From Tieghemostelium lacteum (lineage: Eukaryota; Evosea; Eumycetozoa; Dictyosteliales; Raperosteliaceae), in the NCBI GenBank assembly GCA_001606155.1, contig LODT01000013.1:1054001-1118000 (forward strand): a DNA stretch of 64,000 bases, read 5' to 3'. Below are positions 12,576 to 24,534 of the stretch, in pieces (position 1 is the stretch's first letter; each line of letters begins with the position of its first letter). Below the pieces are notes generated by a model, which worked only from the letters and a program-made list of their open reading frames with translations, was not told the DNA's origin and made no database searches. A program made the translations under genes and the position numbers.

Positions 12576-14495
12576 ATGGAACCATCAGAATCACAAGGAT
12601 CAGGAAGTTTAGAAGCTTTAAAGGTACCTATTATAACTCAATATTTATCACATTTTCACATCGATTTTAATATTTTTATTATTGATATTATATAGGAATC
12701 ATCTATAACAATTTATGATGAATTGGGTAACAGTTTAAGAGTTTTTGAATCTACTTTAAATCAAGGTAGAATTGATGGAAAGAAATGGGATGAATTGAAG
12801 TATTATGTTGCTCCACAATGTGTATTGTATTCTAAAGATATTACACAGAATATTAATGAAAATGGTAACTTTTATGAATATGATGTCACTTTAGTTGCTC
12901 ATAACCAACGTTCATTTTTATTGGCTAAGGATACTATTGAGAACTATATTCAATCGATATCCAAGAACACAGCTTATAAGATTAATCATGGTACTGTTTC
13001 TAGAATGACTCATAATCAGGTTTATTTCATTTTCCAAGGTCTTGATGGAGCTTATATCAATCCAATTGGAAAGTCAACTGAAAACCTTACACTAAACGAT
13101 GAACAAATCATTACTGTATTCGTCCCAAGATCTTTAAAAACTAAATTTGAAGGAAAATTCAAGAATCGTGCTATTCAAGGAACTATGGGTATTCAGTATA
13201 CCAGTAAGTCAATTAATATTGCAAAGTTCCAATTGACAACTGAGGAAATTGAGAAATCATCTGCCTATCAGAATCTCACGACTGATGGTGCTCAATTTGT
13301 ATCTGCCAATCAGGTTAAAGAGATTATGGACTCTACAGCTCAAGAATACCATATAATGGAGTACAGAGACCCAGGTGTTCCAAATAGTGTTGCTGAATCT
13401 GCTAAAGCTAGTTTTGACAGTCTTTTGGAGGTTTGTTCTATTAAATCTGATATTTTAAACTCCAGAGATAGTATTAAAGAGATTAATAGTGCACTTAGAA
13501 AGGGTACTGGTTTGAGTGCTGAACAATTCCAACCTATAACTACCATGTGGGATATTTCAGATCAGTTAACCACCACAACTAATGCCTCACAAGCTAACAA
13601 GGCTATTAAAGACTATGTCAATAGCAGCACTAATAAAGATCGTATAACTTCAGAGGTCTCAGCTGGTTACGGTCCATTCTCTGCTAAGGCTGGTTATGAA
13701 AAGGAAATGACAACATCTACCATGTCCCAAGACTACTTTGAATCTGAAAACCAGTACAATCAGTTCATGAACAAGTATCGTACTGAAAAAGGTGTTGAAC
13801 CAAGATTTACTAGTAGAGGTCTATCATTACTTGAGAAATCATCTTTCCAATCGAATATTAAGAGATGTGTAACTTCAGTAGCTTATTATCCAATTGACCA
13901 AATGACTAGTCTTTCAGTACCTTTGGATATCTATGCTTCTAATAAACCTAGTACCTTACAAAACTTTGGACCTATTGGATCAATTTGTGCTATAGCTACT
14001 GATGATATTCCTCAGGGATATCTACCATGTGATGGCTCACAAGTCTCCAAAACAGATTATAAGGTATTGTATACCCTTATTGGTGATGTCTATGGAAAGA
14101 GTACAGATACTGAGAAATTCTGTCTACCAAATCTACAAGATAGATCTGTAGTAGGTTCATCATCTAAATATCCATTCAGATCCTTAGGTGGTAAATCAAC
14201 TGTTAAATTAACAATTGAAGAATTACCCTCTCATTCTCATAATATGGATGAAGCTGGTAAACATACTCATAAGATCAGACAAGAATTTGGATCTAACCCA
14301 GATAAAGAAAACAATCCATCTCTTGGTAAATACTCTCAAATTACCAATAGATCAAGTTATGCTCAAATCAATATTGATGATAACCAGGTAACATCTGAAG
14401 GTCAACATGGACATCACATCCACAATACTGGTAATGGAAAAGAATTCAGTATTCAAAACCCATACATTTCCTTAAAATATGTAATTAAATTCTAA
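12576..14495 (+). CDS. Protein with C-terminal phage-tail-collar domain
   Basis: I read this as join(12576..12623,12696..14495), 615 residues, with a GTACCT donor, TATATAG acceptor and phase 0. The N-terminal ~310 residues are not recognised. Around residues 340-370 is a Gly/Ala/Ser-rich segment (VSAGYGPFSAKAGYEKEM) resembling the membrane-inserting stretches of the neighbouring MACPF proteins, but no MACPF signature is present. The C-terminal ~155 residues are a Tail Collar (microcystin-dependent protein-type) domain. Features are GSICAIATDDIPQGYLPCDG, FCLPNLQDRSVVG, LPSHSHNMDEAGKHTHKI and the closing NPYISLKYVIKF. There is no signal peptide. In phages the domain binds receptors at fibre tips; its role in the amoeba is unknown. 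It may be an old transfer from bacteria or phage. Confidence 0.8.
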
Positions 14496-14663
14496 ATTTC
14501 AACCAATAAATTATTTTGTAATTTTAATTTCCTTTTAACCACTATTCACTAGAGTTCTTTCATGAAAATACTCTACTCTATCCTACAAAGAAAATGATTG
14601 GGTTACCAATTTGGCCTTATTATGATAATAAGATCTATATTAGATAAATAAATATATTGTTTA

Positions 14664-15780
14664 TTATTCAACTATTGGTGATTTAGAATTTCTTTTTTTT
14701 AATGGTTGATTTGGTTGAGAGCTACTAGATGAGTTGGTAGTATTATGAGATGCGTTGGAAGTAGATGATTTGTTTCTAAAGGCTTTCAATACTTCATTAT
14801 CATTTTGGTTCATTGCAATGAAACCTACTAAACGACAGATGGGTGCCAAAGCAATGTCAAAGAATGAGTAGTAAAATGGTGTGAATCCAGGTGACAATAC
14901 AACACAGAGTCTAGTTGCCATATCATAGGCAATGTGATATTCACCACCTCTGATACCTTTAACAATCTCTTTTGCAACTTCGATTGCTTTAACAGCTTTT
15001 CCACCACCAGAGATAATCTTTGTCTCTTCAGGTTTAGTTAAATTCTCTTGTTCGTAACCTGGAGTATCGGTATCAGGTGGATAGACAACAGAGAATCTAA
15101 TACCATATGGTTTCAATTCTGATCTCAATGTCTCTGCCAATGCAGCAACTGCAAATTTTGCAGGTGAATAAGTAGAATATCCAGAGATACTTACTAATCC
15201 CAATGTACTAGAAACAAATACAATATATCCTTTTATACCTCTGCTAATCATATGAGGTACAACTTCTTTAGTAACATATAAAGTACCAAAATAGTCTAAA
15301 CTCATTGTCTTTTCAAATACCTCTACATCTTGTTCAATGAAATAACCAGGTACTGCCAAACCAGCACAGTTTACCAAACAATGAATATCACCATTTTCAT
15401 TAATAATAGTTTCAATAGTCTTTTTAACTAGTTCCTTTTTAGTTATATCACAGGCATATACTTTAATCTTTGATTTTAATTCCTACGGTTTTTGTGGTAT
15501 ACTTCTAGTTAGTTTCTCTTCCATTATATCTCTATGTTCTTTAACTACATACAGAAGGTTCATCAGTTATAACAGCTTCTAATTTTTTAATATCTCTGGA
15601 TACAACAGAGATAGTTGATACATTTTCTTTCAGTAATTGGTAAACTAATTCTTTACCAATACCAGATGATCCACCAATAACTAAAACATGTTTATTTGCA
15701 AATGAATATTGTTTTTGTTTTTTATAAATTAAATTTACTATACAGGCAACCAAAATTGCCACAACAATGTAAATTATCAT
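14664..15780 (-). CDS. 3-ketodihydrosphingosine reductase (KDSR/FVT1-like)
   Basis: I read this as complement(join(14664..15482,15553..15780)), 348 residues. The intron is 70 bases with a GTATGT donor and CCGTAG acceptor; it contains an in-frame TAG at its end and joins at phase 0. The protein begins with a membrane segment (YIVVAILVACIVNLIY) followed by the SDR cofactor motif GGSSGIGKE. Then come NCAG, VFVSSTLG and the YSPAK active site, and a second hydrophobic stretch near residue 290. This is the layout of the ER enzyme that reduces 3-ketosphinganine in the second step of sphingolipid synthesis (human ~332 residues). The C-terminal tail is Ser/Asn-rich and basic. The intron is less AT-rich than its neighbours. 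Confidence 0.85.
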
Positions 15781-16319
15781 TGCAGTTCACTAAAAGATCA
15801 AAATCAAAAAAAAAAAAAAAAAAAAAAATATTTATTTTAAATTTGTAAATTATTATTTATTAATAATATTATGTGTTTATTAAGAATATTATAATAAAAA
15901 TTTAATATTTAAACAAACACATATTAAATTTTTTAATTTAAAAAAGTTTAAATTATTTTAAGATTTTTAAGATTTGTTTAGATAGATATAAATGTTTAAA
16001 TCAATTTCATAATAGTGATAGAAAATTAAAGACATATAACTAATTATCGCTGAAAAATATAAAAAAATAAAATAATCATCTTAAAATTCAAAATATAAAT
16101 ATAAAAGAAACTTTTAAAATTAAAATTTACATATTGAAAGGGGTAATTTAGTTTTATTATTTAAATTTAGATGAACTTCAATAATCTATAACTTTATTTT
16201 TTCATTATTTATTTTTAAAACATCAGTTAGATATATCTGTTTATTTTTTTTTTTTTTTTTTTAACTTATTATTTCTTATCATCACATCCTAAACTAAAGA
16301 GTTAAAATTTATTATTAAA
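15781..16319. other. Divergent intergenic region, very AT-rich
   Basis: This 539-base stretch lies between the divergent KDSR-like and aldolase-like genes. It has a run of 22 A at about 15807-15828 and about 20 T at 16243-16262, the usual positions of dictyostelid promoter homopolymers. No gene or RNA is recognised. Confidence 0.5.
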
Positions 16320-17099
16320 ATGGAAAGCATTGATATAACAACAAATTCAAAATATTCTGGTGTAGAATATGAAATTAGAGTAAAATTAGCAGCTGCATAT
16401 CGTATTTGTGCCTATTTGAAATGGGATGAAGTTATATATAATCATTTAACAGCTAGAATACCAGGAACTGAACATATTCTATTGAATCCATTTGGAATGA
16501 GATTTGATGAAATTACCGCATCTTCTTTAGTAAAGATTGATATGGATGGAAATATAATTGATAAAGGTTGTACTGATTGGGGTATTAATAAGACTGCTCA
16601 TGTTATACACACTGCTATACATAAAGCCAGACCTGATATTCTATCTACTATGCATACTCATGAGGTTAATGGTGTGGCTGTTGCATGTATGAAAGAGGGT
16701 CTTATTCCCATTAGTCAGAATTCAATGTTGATTAATAATATTACCTATCATGATTACGAGTCCATAAGTGTAGATATCAGTGAACAAGAAAGAATTGCAA
16801 AGGATTTAGGACCAACCTCTCTCAATTTGGTATTGAGAAACCATGGTCTACTTACCTGTGGTAGAACCATTGAAGAGGCTTTCTATAATCTCTATGTACT
16901 CACTAAAGCTTGTGAAATTCAAGTTCAAGTCATGTCAATGGTTGGTGGTGATCTTTCAAAATTAAATCTACCACCAAAAGCAATTCAAGATTCTGTTCAA
17001 CATATTGCCGCAAATTTCAATAAGGAAGGTTTTGGTGTTAAAGAATTTAATGCACTTTACAGAATTGTTGAGAAATTGGATAGATCATTTAAGCTTTAA
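16320..17099 (+). CDS. Class II aldolase/adducin domain protein
   Basis: A 259-residue single-domain protein of the AraD/FucA/adducin-head family. Visible hallmarks are YNHLTARIPGTEHILLNPFG near residue 40, the metal-binding pair in STMHTHEVNG, and the third metal histidine in VLRNHGLLTCG. Spacing and length are those of adducin-like class II aldolases, which bind zinc and either cleave sugar phosphates or have become structural. No adducin tail is present, so it is more likely a small enzyme of unknown substrate than a cytoskeletal adducin. No introns. Confidence 0.88.
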   Translation: MESIDITTNSKYSGVEYEIRVKLAAAYRICAYLKWDEVIYNHLTARIPGTEHILLNPFGMRFDEITASSLVKIDMDGNIIDKGCTDWGINKTAHVIHTAIHKARPDILSTMHTHEVNGVAVACMKEGLIPISQNSMLINNITYHDYESISVDISEQERIAKDLGPTSLNLVLRNHGLLTCGRTIEEAFYNLYVLTKACEIQVQVMSMVGGDLSKLNLPPKAIQDSVQHIAANFNKEGFGVKEFNALYRIVEKLDRSFKL

Positions 17100-17252
17100 A
17101 AACAATTATAATAATAAATCAGTCATCTCTTTTACCCATTAGTGTGTGTTGTACAGTTTAAATAAAAAGGGATTATAATATTTTATTATTTTTTTTTCTT
17201 CTTTATTATTATAATTATTATTATTGTTTTTTTATATAAATATATATGGATT

Positions 17253-20200
17253 TTAAGAACAACATTTATTAATTTGATTAATCCATTCTTCTAGATCAGA
17301 TTGACTGTTGGCAACAATTAAAAATTCTCTTTCATTGGTGTCTATAGAAGAACGAATAGCCATGCAATTTGGTTTATAGTAAGACCGTGCAACATGAACA
17401 TTAATTAATTGAATAATACCTTTAGGTTTCTTGTCTTTTGATGTCTTGAAGTAAAATAGGTAACCTTGTTTGAGTACAAACCATCTCTTGGTCCAGTTTC
17501 TTCTCATGGCTCCTTTCTTTGTTAGATAACCTTGACGAACAATCTCACCAAGTTGGATAGTGATAGAAGCTTGTTTGGAACCTATAGAGAATCCTTCATC
17601 TTCACTATCAGACCCATCATCAAATGTCTGTTTAGTCCATTCAATTTCATTATTTCCACTTCCAGCTAAGGAAGATGATCCACTAGATGACTGAGGCGAT
17701 CCATTGCTTGATCCGGGGGTTGGTAGTTGTCTTTGTGAGAGACCTGGTGAATCAGGTGGACGAGTTGGTAGAGGTTTATTTGGAATAACTGATTTTCTCT
17801 TTTGACTGTTATTTTGTTCGACTAGATAGTCTTGATAGAGTTTTTCAGTGTCTGTAAAGATCTCTTTGAATCCTGTCATAAAACCTTCAATTACACCAAA
17901 GATGGTATTGAAATTGGTACAGTCCATTGGATTGGCATCCTTTTTACGTAAGAGTAAAGTAGCAAATACAATGGATATATTGTTTGGTGTCATCTTATTG
18001 GTAGCACTACTTTCAGAGACTTTAGTTAAAAGTCTCATTAGATAGTAGATACAGAATCTATTTTCGTTTGGTAAACGATCTACAATGTTCTTAATGGCTT
18101 GGTATCTTTGAGGTTTAGAGTCAATTTCGGCAATTTGAATAAACTGGTCAAAATACTTGAAGGTAAGTAGTGGTTCTGGAAGATTTCTAACCCATAGTTT
18201 GAGAAGACCTGCAACTGCGTGAATATCCATTTCAGAGTAATCCAATTCCACACCAGTTTCAATCTCCTCTCTTGCGAGATCAAGTGATTTCTGGTTGGCT
18301 GATAGACGGAATATACCTTCCTCTTGAGTACCATTGTCGTAGAGGTAGTCAATGATACGTTGCACAAAGGTAGGTATAGCACGACCCAATTCTACAGGAC
18401 GGCTGTAAAGTGTCTCCAAAGGAATACCAAATAATTTGTTTTGGTTACATTTGTGTATTGTTTTCTTTATAGTTTGCATCCACTCTTCTTTAATGGATTT
18501 GGTCTCAAAGTGAAGTGTAGCTACAACACCACCACCAACTAATTGGAAGTTACTTCCAGTTTTTGAGTCCTCTGATGAATCTTGATTGTTTTTGACATCC
18601 ATGTTCTTGAGATCAAATTTTCCAATAAATTTGTATTTTTGATTAGATATATTGTTTTTGGCACCTTCACCAGCCCAATCACTGAGAATGACAGGGAAGA
18701 GAACATTTTGTTTCTTGCAATAGATTAATATATCAGTGAGAAGGATAAAGTAGTATTGTGATAACTGATTGGCACTTCCACTGTGGTGGCTAGAATTCAA
18801 AGACATACCTAATGAAGCCTCTTTAATGAGGAATCTACCTTCTTCAACCAAAGTAGAATCGAAACCAATAAGCGATTGTTGGATTTTACTGAGTTGTATA
18901 AGGTTATGACTTTGTTCGACTAGTTCACTGATGGATTGAATCTTGTCTTTTGCACCTAAAACGTGTTTAAGTTCAGTTTGATCGGAAGGGTTGGATGTAC
19001 CAGAAAGAGTATCTTTGTAATCTTGAAGGAATATCAAATAGTTTGTTACTCTGGTAAGTGGAAGTGGAATGAGAGAATCCAAATCAGTACCATCGGATCT
19101 GTCTTCACAAGTTTTTAGGAAAGCTTGGAAGTTCTTTGACTGTTTACAACGACTTATAGTAACCAAAGCCTTAGAAAAGTTGTTTACATAGGTAGAATAC
19201 AATTGCATGAGTTTAGGAGCATTTCTAAAGAAAATTGCACCAATAGAAGGTGTAGTTTGTTCACCCCAATTCTTTAGACAATTCTCTAGTTCCTCTAGGA
19301 ACTTTGTTTGATTACTATACAGCAACTCTATATTGGAGAAGATAGCAACTTCATCTTCTTTGAAGATTTTAGAAAAGAGACGATCATCAGTTCTCAAACC
19401 TGCCAAATAGACACTGACAAGAGTGTTAATGGAAGAAACATAGTTTCTCTCACCACTGATAAATCTACGTAATCTAGTCTTTTTAGGTTCCTCTCCTGGT
19501 ACTTCACGGTAGAGTTCATCTGATTTATTGGATCTGTCAACACCGGATCCAGACATGGAATTTGACATACTGGAGGTAGAGAATCCGTTACTACTAGAGA
19601 GTTGAGACTGTTTCTGACTTTCAATGACTTTATCCAATTCTTGACGACGTCTAATCGATTCCTTCTTGTAGGCTGCAATGGTAGGTTGAAGTTGTTCCAT
19701 CTGTTCATTAAACATTCTAATGTTATTTTGCATATTTTCCATATATTCTACCATTTGTTCCATAATTTCTACACTATTTGATTCATTAGCTAATTTGATA
19801 GTTTGTAATGACTCTTGACCTACTTGTACTACTTTTCCTTTTAGATAGTCACGCTCCTGTTGAAGTTCAGCTTGTTTTACTAAATTTATACCTTTACCTT
19901 TACTGGCATTATGTGAGACTTTGGTATCAATTTGTTCATACATTCCTTTGATTTTATCAAAGTTTTTTCTACTGGCTCTAACTACTTTCATATCCTTATT
20001 GATAAATTGATCAACTGTCACTTTTAGACCACTCAATGACTGAATATCTAATAGATCTCTAAAGGTTTCATATTCTCTCTGAAAATCGCCAATCTTAAAT
20101 AGACATTGTCCCAATTGATTATCAGATTGAGAAATCAACATTGTACCATAATTTTTAAATGCCTCTGCTAATGAATTACCTTCTCTAGAACATGCTATAT

Positions 20201-21204
20201 TTTCAAATTTAAATTTTTGTTAGTATGGATCTTTGATATCATATCTTCTATTTTTATATCTTACATGATGATGCTTGAGATCTTTTATTAATCTTATTAA
20301 ATATATCTTTTAGATAATTAAAGTTTTCTTCTGCTACTCTAGTTTGTGGATAAATGTCAGGTTGATCAAGTGATTGACTTGCTAAAGTTGACAAATTATC
20401 AGTTGAGTTTCTAAATGGGTTATTTAAAAGTGAGGGGTTAGATCCATGTGTTGGAAGTGGCGGTGGAGATGTTGGTGTTTGTAATGGAGGTGGTGGTGAT
20501 AATGGTCTGTTATTATAATTTGGTACTGGTGGTTTATTAGTTGGTGGTATTGATGGAGTTTGTAATGGAGGTGGTGGTGATAAAGGTCTGTTATTATAGT
20601 TTGGTACTGGTGGCTGTTGTTTTGGTGGTTGATTAGGTAATGGTGGTTGTTGATTTGGTGGTGGTTGTTGTGGTTGTGGAGGTGGTTGTTGTGGTGGCAA
20701 ATGATTTACAGGTGGAGGTGGACCTACACGACCCATTGGTGGTGTTGGTGGTTGAGGATTACCTCTTCCAATACTATCTAATAAATTAGGTGGGTTTGGT
20801 AATTGAGGTTGTTGTGGTTGTGGTGGTTGTTGTGGAGGAGGATTTGCACGAATTGGTGGTGGACTTGAAGTTGGTATTATAGGAGGTGGTAAACTATTAA
20901 TAGGTGGTAAATTAGTTGGTGGTGGAGGTAAACTATTGATAGGTGGTAAATTAGTTGGAGGTGGTGGTAAATTAGTTGGAGGTGGAGGTAAGTTACTAAG
21001 TGGTGGAGGTGGTGGTAAATTGTTTGGATTACCTTGGTATAGTGATGGTGGTGGTATAGGACCATTAGTTGGAGGTAATGGTTTTCTTTGATCATTTGGT
21101 AATGGTTGTGGTGGAGGTCCTTTTTTAATTGGACCCATTTGTGGTTTAGGAGGTAATTTCTTTGGTGGACCTCCATTCATTGGTTGTGGTGGTAAAGGTT
21201 CCAT
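17253..21204 (-). CDS. Pro-rich BAR - RhoGEF - RhoGAP - PH protein
   Basis: I read this as complement(join(17253..20194,20265..21204)), 1293 residues. The join (GTAAGA donor, AAATATAG acceptor) restores the BAR start, EGNSLAEAFKNYGTML. The order is: a very proline-rich tail (1-~285, many PPPP runs able to bind SH3/WW domains or profilin); a BAR-type coiled coil (~318-520); a Ser-rich linker; a Dbl-homology RhoGEF (~550-740, starting RRFISGERNYV); a PH-like region; a RhoGAP (~905-1090) with arginine finger in EEGIFRLSA; and a C-terminal PH domain (~1190-1290, RQGYLTKKGAMRRNWTKRWFVL). It carries both activating and inactivating activities for Rho-family GTPases on one membrane-curvature scaffold, probably at phagocytic or macropinocytic cups (inference). 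Confidence 0.88.
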
Positions 21205-22246
21205 ATTGAATCTCTTTCCTTATTCAATAATATGATTCCAAATGAGAATATATTTGATCAAAAATAAAAATAAACCCCTTTTTATGTTTTATAAAATTTT
21301 TTTACAAAAGAATATATAATGAAAATGAACGATTATTATAACTCTTATAATTTCATCGCACACAATGATAATGGTGTGGGGGAGGTAATATTACTAACTA
21401 AAAAAAAATCTAAAAAAAATTTAAAAAATGAAAAAAAATCTTTTTGGAAATCAGACAACAACCGTATAGAGTCCTATGACAAATCGAATTTTATGTGATG
21501 AGAATTTCATCTGCTACTAAAATCTAAAAAAAATAACAAATATTTGCGTTTTTACATTTAAAATATTTTTTTGATTGATAGTACCCATGTTTCCCAATAT
21601 ATAGTTTCTCTCGGGATAATTAATAATCTATATTGTGAAAAATAACTAAAATATGACGTCATTGTAAAAAGCTCATGTTCACACATTGAGATAAAATATT
21701 AAGATAAAGGTCTTTTGATGAGGTTTTAATTGAGCTTAGCATTCATTATTGAATTAAGTTCGTTTTTGTGATGATATAAAAAACTCTTTAAAAATGGGTG
21801 GGAATTATGGCAATGGAGCTGGGAAAAAGTTCAAATGAATCAAAAATACAAATTTAGCAAAAACAAAATAATTTTTAATAATTAAAATAGATTAATTGGT
21901 ATTGAGTAAATGTATAGTTAACTGAATATTTTAACTTTAAAAGTTAGATAAAAAAAATTTTATTAATCAAATTAGGTGGTTAACTTTTCTTGAGAAAATA
22001 TCTAAAATTGGTCAAGATATTTTTAAATTAAAAAATTTGAAATTTACAAACTACAATGATTGATTGGTAGTGGGGTTAACCACAATATTAGAGAGTGGGT
22101 AAAAAAAAAAATTTTTATTTTATTATCAACCCTCTTCATTTATTGTACAATAGATTATAATAATCTCTTCACTCCTCTTTTTTTTTTTGTTGTATAAATA
22201 TATATATTAACTCTTTAAAATATTTTTCAAATAATATAATTCAAAA
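21205..22246. other. 1-kb intergenic region
   Basis: No gene is found in 1042 bases. It contains a G-rich stretch GGTGTGGGGG at about 21373-21382 and a CRE-like TGACGTCA at 21654-21661. There is a near-palindrome GTGGGGTTAACCAC at about 22071-22084, and many A/T runs. It should hold the promoters of the divergent Rho regulator and the small B12D-like gene. Confidence 0.45.
21654..21661. promoter_or_regulatory. CRE-like bZIP palindrome TGACGTCA
   Basis: A perfect CRE palindrome sits in the 1-kb gap, 450 bases upstream of the Rho-regulator start on the minus strand and 586 bases upstream of the B12D-like gene. bZIP factors bind this sequence in other eukaryotes; function here is inferred only. 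Confidence 0.35.
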
Positions 22247-22552
22247 ATGGCCAAAGTAGATTATTCAGTAAGTATATATGAATAAACCTATATGAATGAG
22301 TATTGATATTAATTTATGTTTTAATCATTTAATTATCTATAATAGATTTTACCACTGTACATTATCTTAGGTACTGCTTTAACAATTACTGGAGGATTTG
22401 GTGTATATAGAATGACAACAGATAGAGATATCCAAGTAAAGAGATATAATACCATGCAATGGTCTAGAGAAGACACTCCAAAGATGGTAGATAGAAAAAC
22501 ATCTATTGCCTATTTTGACCAAATCTTCAAAGGTGAATATCTAAAGAAATAA
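22247..22552 (+). CDS. Small B12D/NDUFA4-like mitochondrial protein
   Basis: I read this as join(22247..22267,22346..22552), 75 residues; exon 1 encodes only MAKVDYS and is followed by a GTAAGT donor and ATAATAG acceptor at phase 0. The protein has one membrane segment (LPLYIILGTALTITGGFGVY) followed by a polar tail containing RYNTMQWSREDTPKM. Size, single helix near the N-terminus and the LPLY... start resemble the B12D family that includes NDUFA4 (MLRQ) subunits of the respiratory chain. Family placement is tentative. The coding pattern is convincing because the splice restores an open frame to a TAA stop. Confidence 0.65.
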
Positions 22553-22686
22553 TGATACTGTAAACATATAATAAATAACTGCCAGACAAAACTAGCAGGA
22601 ATGTACATTTTGTATAATTTATAGATTGAAGCCTTTTCAAGTGTTATTGTTGTAGTTATAAATTATTTTTTTTTTGAAATTTCAAT

Positions 22687-24357
22687 TTAGAAATTCAATA
22701 TAACCAAGAATAAAAATGGTAGGATTAGATTGTCAATTTGTAGTGTAGATGCTTCGATAAAGGATGTTGCAAAAGAGGCAATGATAATCTTTGGTAGATA
22801 GAGAATGAGAGTGTAAGGTGATTCTATAATTACAATAACAATTGCAGATGCTACAACTGTAGATATGGCACCTCCTAATGTACCTTCAAGAGACTTTGGT
22901 GATCCAAAGACCTTTGTTCTACCACTTTTTATACCCCAATAAGATGCCATAGTATCACCAACGCCTACAGTTAAAAGTCCTGCATAAGGTGATAGTATAT
23001 GATAGCTATAGTCATAATGTGTGACTTGTGAGCTCATATAATCAATCATGTAGCAGAGAAACGTAGGTATAGCACACCCAAGTAACAGGTATATATGAGT
23101 GAGTGTTATAACCCCACTATCACGACTATCAACGAACATTCTCATATAATAGTCAATGGCACCTGAGAATGGGGGTACTTTAGAGTACTTTATCAACTCT
23201 AGTAATATAAATGCACTGATACTCACACAATAGCTAAGTACAAGGAACCCCATCTCATCTAACATTAGTGCAGGTGTAAACATTGCAATGGCTAGTAAAT
23301 GAAAATACTTTCGTCTGAGGATCTTTGGTATAGCACCTAGTAAACCATCTTTACGATTCTCAGGTTGATACAGAAGAACAGATACTATAATCATGACCAA
23401 CCACATTAAAACTAAAATTTGTCGGTGTGTGGTTTTTCCAATAAAAGAAAATACCCATAAAAATGGGTTGTCTTGTATAAGCCAATTTAAAAGTGGATAG
23501 AGAATACCACCGATAATCAATACCAATCCTAAATAAAACAGTATTGCATTTACCAGTGATGATGGATTACTTCTACATCTATCAACTATTCCCAGTACCC
23601 ATAGAATTATAATTATCAGAAGACTTCCTAATACCAAAGTAAATGATGAATATATAACCATTTTAGTCTCTGTCAATCTAATAATCAGAGAATTTCTATG
23701 ATATATTAACATTCTACCTGATTCGCATATCATCACACATAACATTTGCGCAATTACTGAAGCCTCTCCTATTGTAAAGCTATTCTTGAACCTTTGTAAG
23801 AGGTGTTGCATTATTTGTCTATATAATACCATGAAACCTAGACACAACCATACATAATCCGATCCCAAAACATTGTATACCATAGCTAAAATAACGGCAG
23901 AAACTATTACTAGTCCGCCCCTGACTTTGGATATTGTTGAGATATTGGATGGAACCATGAATTGAAAGATCAAAGGTGAGGTAGAACACACCAATAGGTA
24001 ATTGAATAACAAACTCTCTGTAATCTCTCCAAAGTGGTATGTGGAATTATTCAAAAAACACTGAAATGTCAGAGGTAGTAAAGTAATTGAATAATAGAAT
24101 CCACTGTTACTCCCAAGTCTTTGGTAGTGTTTATGGTGATTATTAGATATCTCTACACCACTATATATAGATTTCACAGTAAAATATATATATTCATTGG
24201 TTATCACTATTAAAATAGGTAGATGGTATCTTATATCAAAGGTATTTAAGAAATTTAATATAAGAGTGCCAAAAGTGACACAAGTAAGAATTAGTAATTC
24301 TACGTATCTTCTATTGCCATTGTCGCTCTGATTGTTCTTTTCATTTTCCTTATTCAT
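22687..24357 (-). CDS. Dolichol kinase
   Basis: A 556-residue polytopic membrane protein with about a dozen hydrophobic segments. The C-terminal third carries the CTP-binding signature of dolichol kinase: LLTVGVGDTMASYWGIKSGR, then KVFGSPKSLEGTLGG. Human DOLK is 538 residues, so length fits. The enzyme uses CTP to make dolichyl phosphate in the ER, the lipid carrier for N-glycosylation and GPI anchors. The N-terminus is short, polar and Asn-rich. No introns. It is divergent from abcF4, 177 bases apart. Confidence 0.92.
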   Translation of the reverse strand: MNKENEKNNQSDNGNRRYVELLILTCVTFGTLILNFLNTFDIRYHLPILIVITNEYIYFTVKSIYSGVEISNNHHKHYQRLGSNSGFYYSITLLPLTFQCFLNNSTYHFGEITESLLFNYLLVCSTSPLIFQFMVPSNISTISKVRGGLVIVSAVILAMVYNVLGSDYVWLCLGFMVLYRQIMQHLLQRFKNSFTIGEASVIAQMLCVMICESGRMLIYHRNSLIIRLTETKMVIYSSFTLVLGSLLIIIILWVLGIVDRCRSNPSSLVNAILFYLGLVLIIGGILYPLLNWLIQDNPFLWVFSFIGKTTHRQILVLMWLVMIIVSVLLYQPENRKDGLLGAIPKILRRKYFHLLAIAMFTPALMLDEMGFLVLSYCVSISAFILLELIKYSKVPPFSGAIDYYMRMFVDSRDSGVITLTHIYLLLGCAIPTFLCYMIDYMSSQVTHYDYSYHILSPYAGLLTVGVGDTMASYWGIKSGRTKVFGSPKSLEGTLGGAISTVVASAIVIVIIESPYTLILYLPKIIIASFATSFIEASTLQIDNLILPFLFLVILNF

Positions 24358-24534
24358 TGTTAATCTCTAAAAACAATGGTGAACATCAATATGAGAAATT
24401 TATAAAAAACCTTCAAAAAACTTGAAAAATTCTATCGTTTTACCGAGTGTGAGTTAGACTGATAAATTTAATTTTTTTTTTTTAATTTCAATTATCTAAA
24501 CTTTCACTAGTTTTATAAATACATTTAATTTGAA

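Noticed and set aside
15484-15552. Frameshift or pseudogene in the KDSR-like gene
   Set aside because: A GTATGT...CCGTAG intron joins the two parts in phase and gives the spacing expected for the family.
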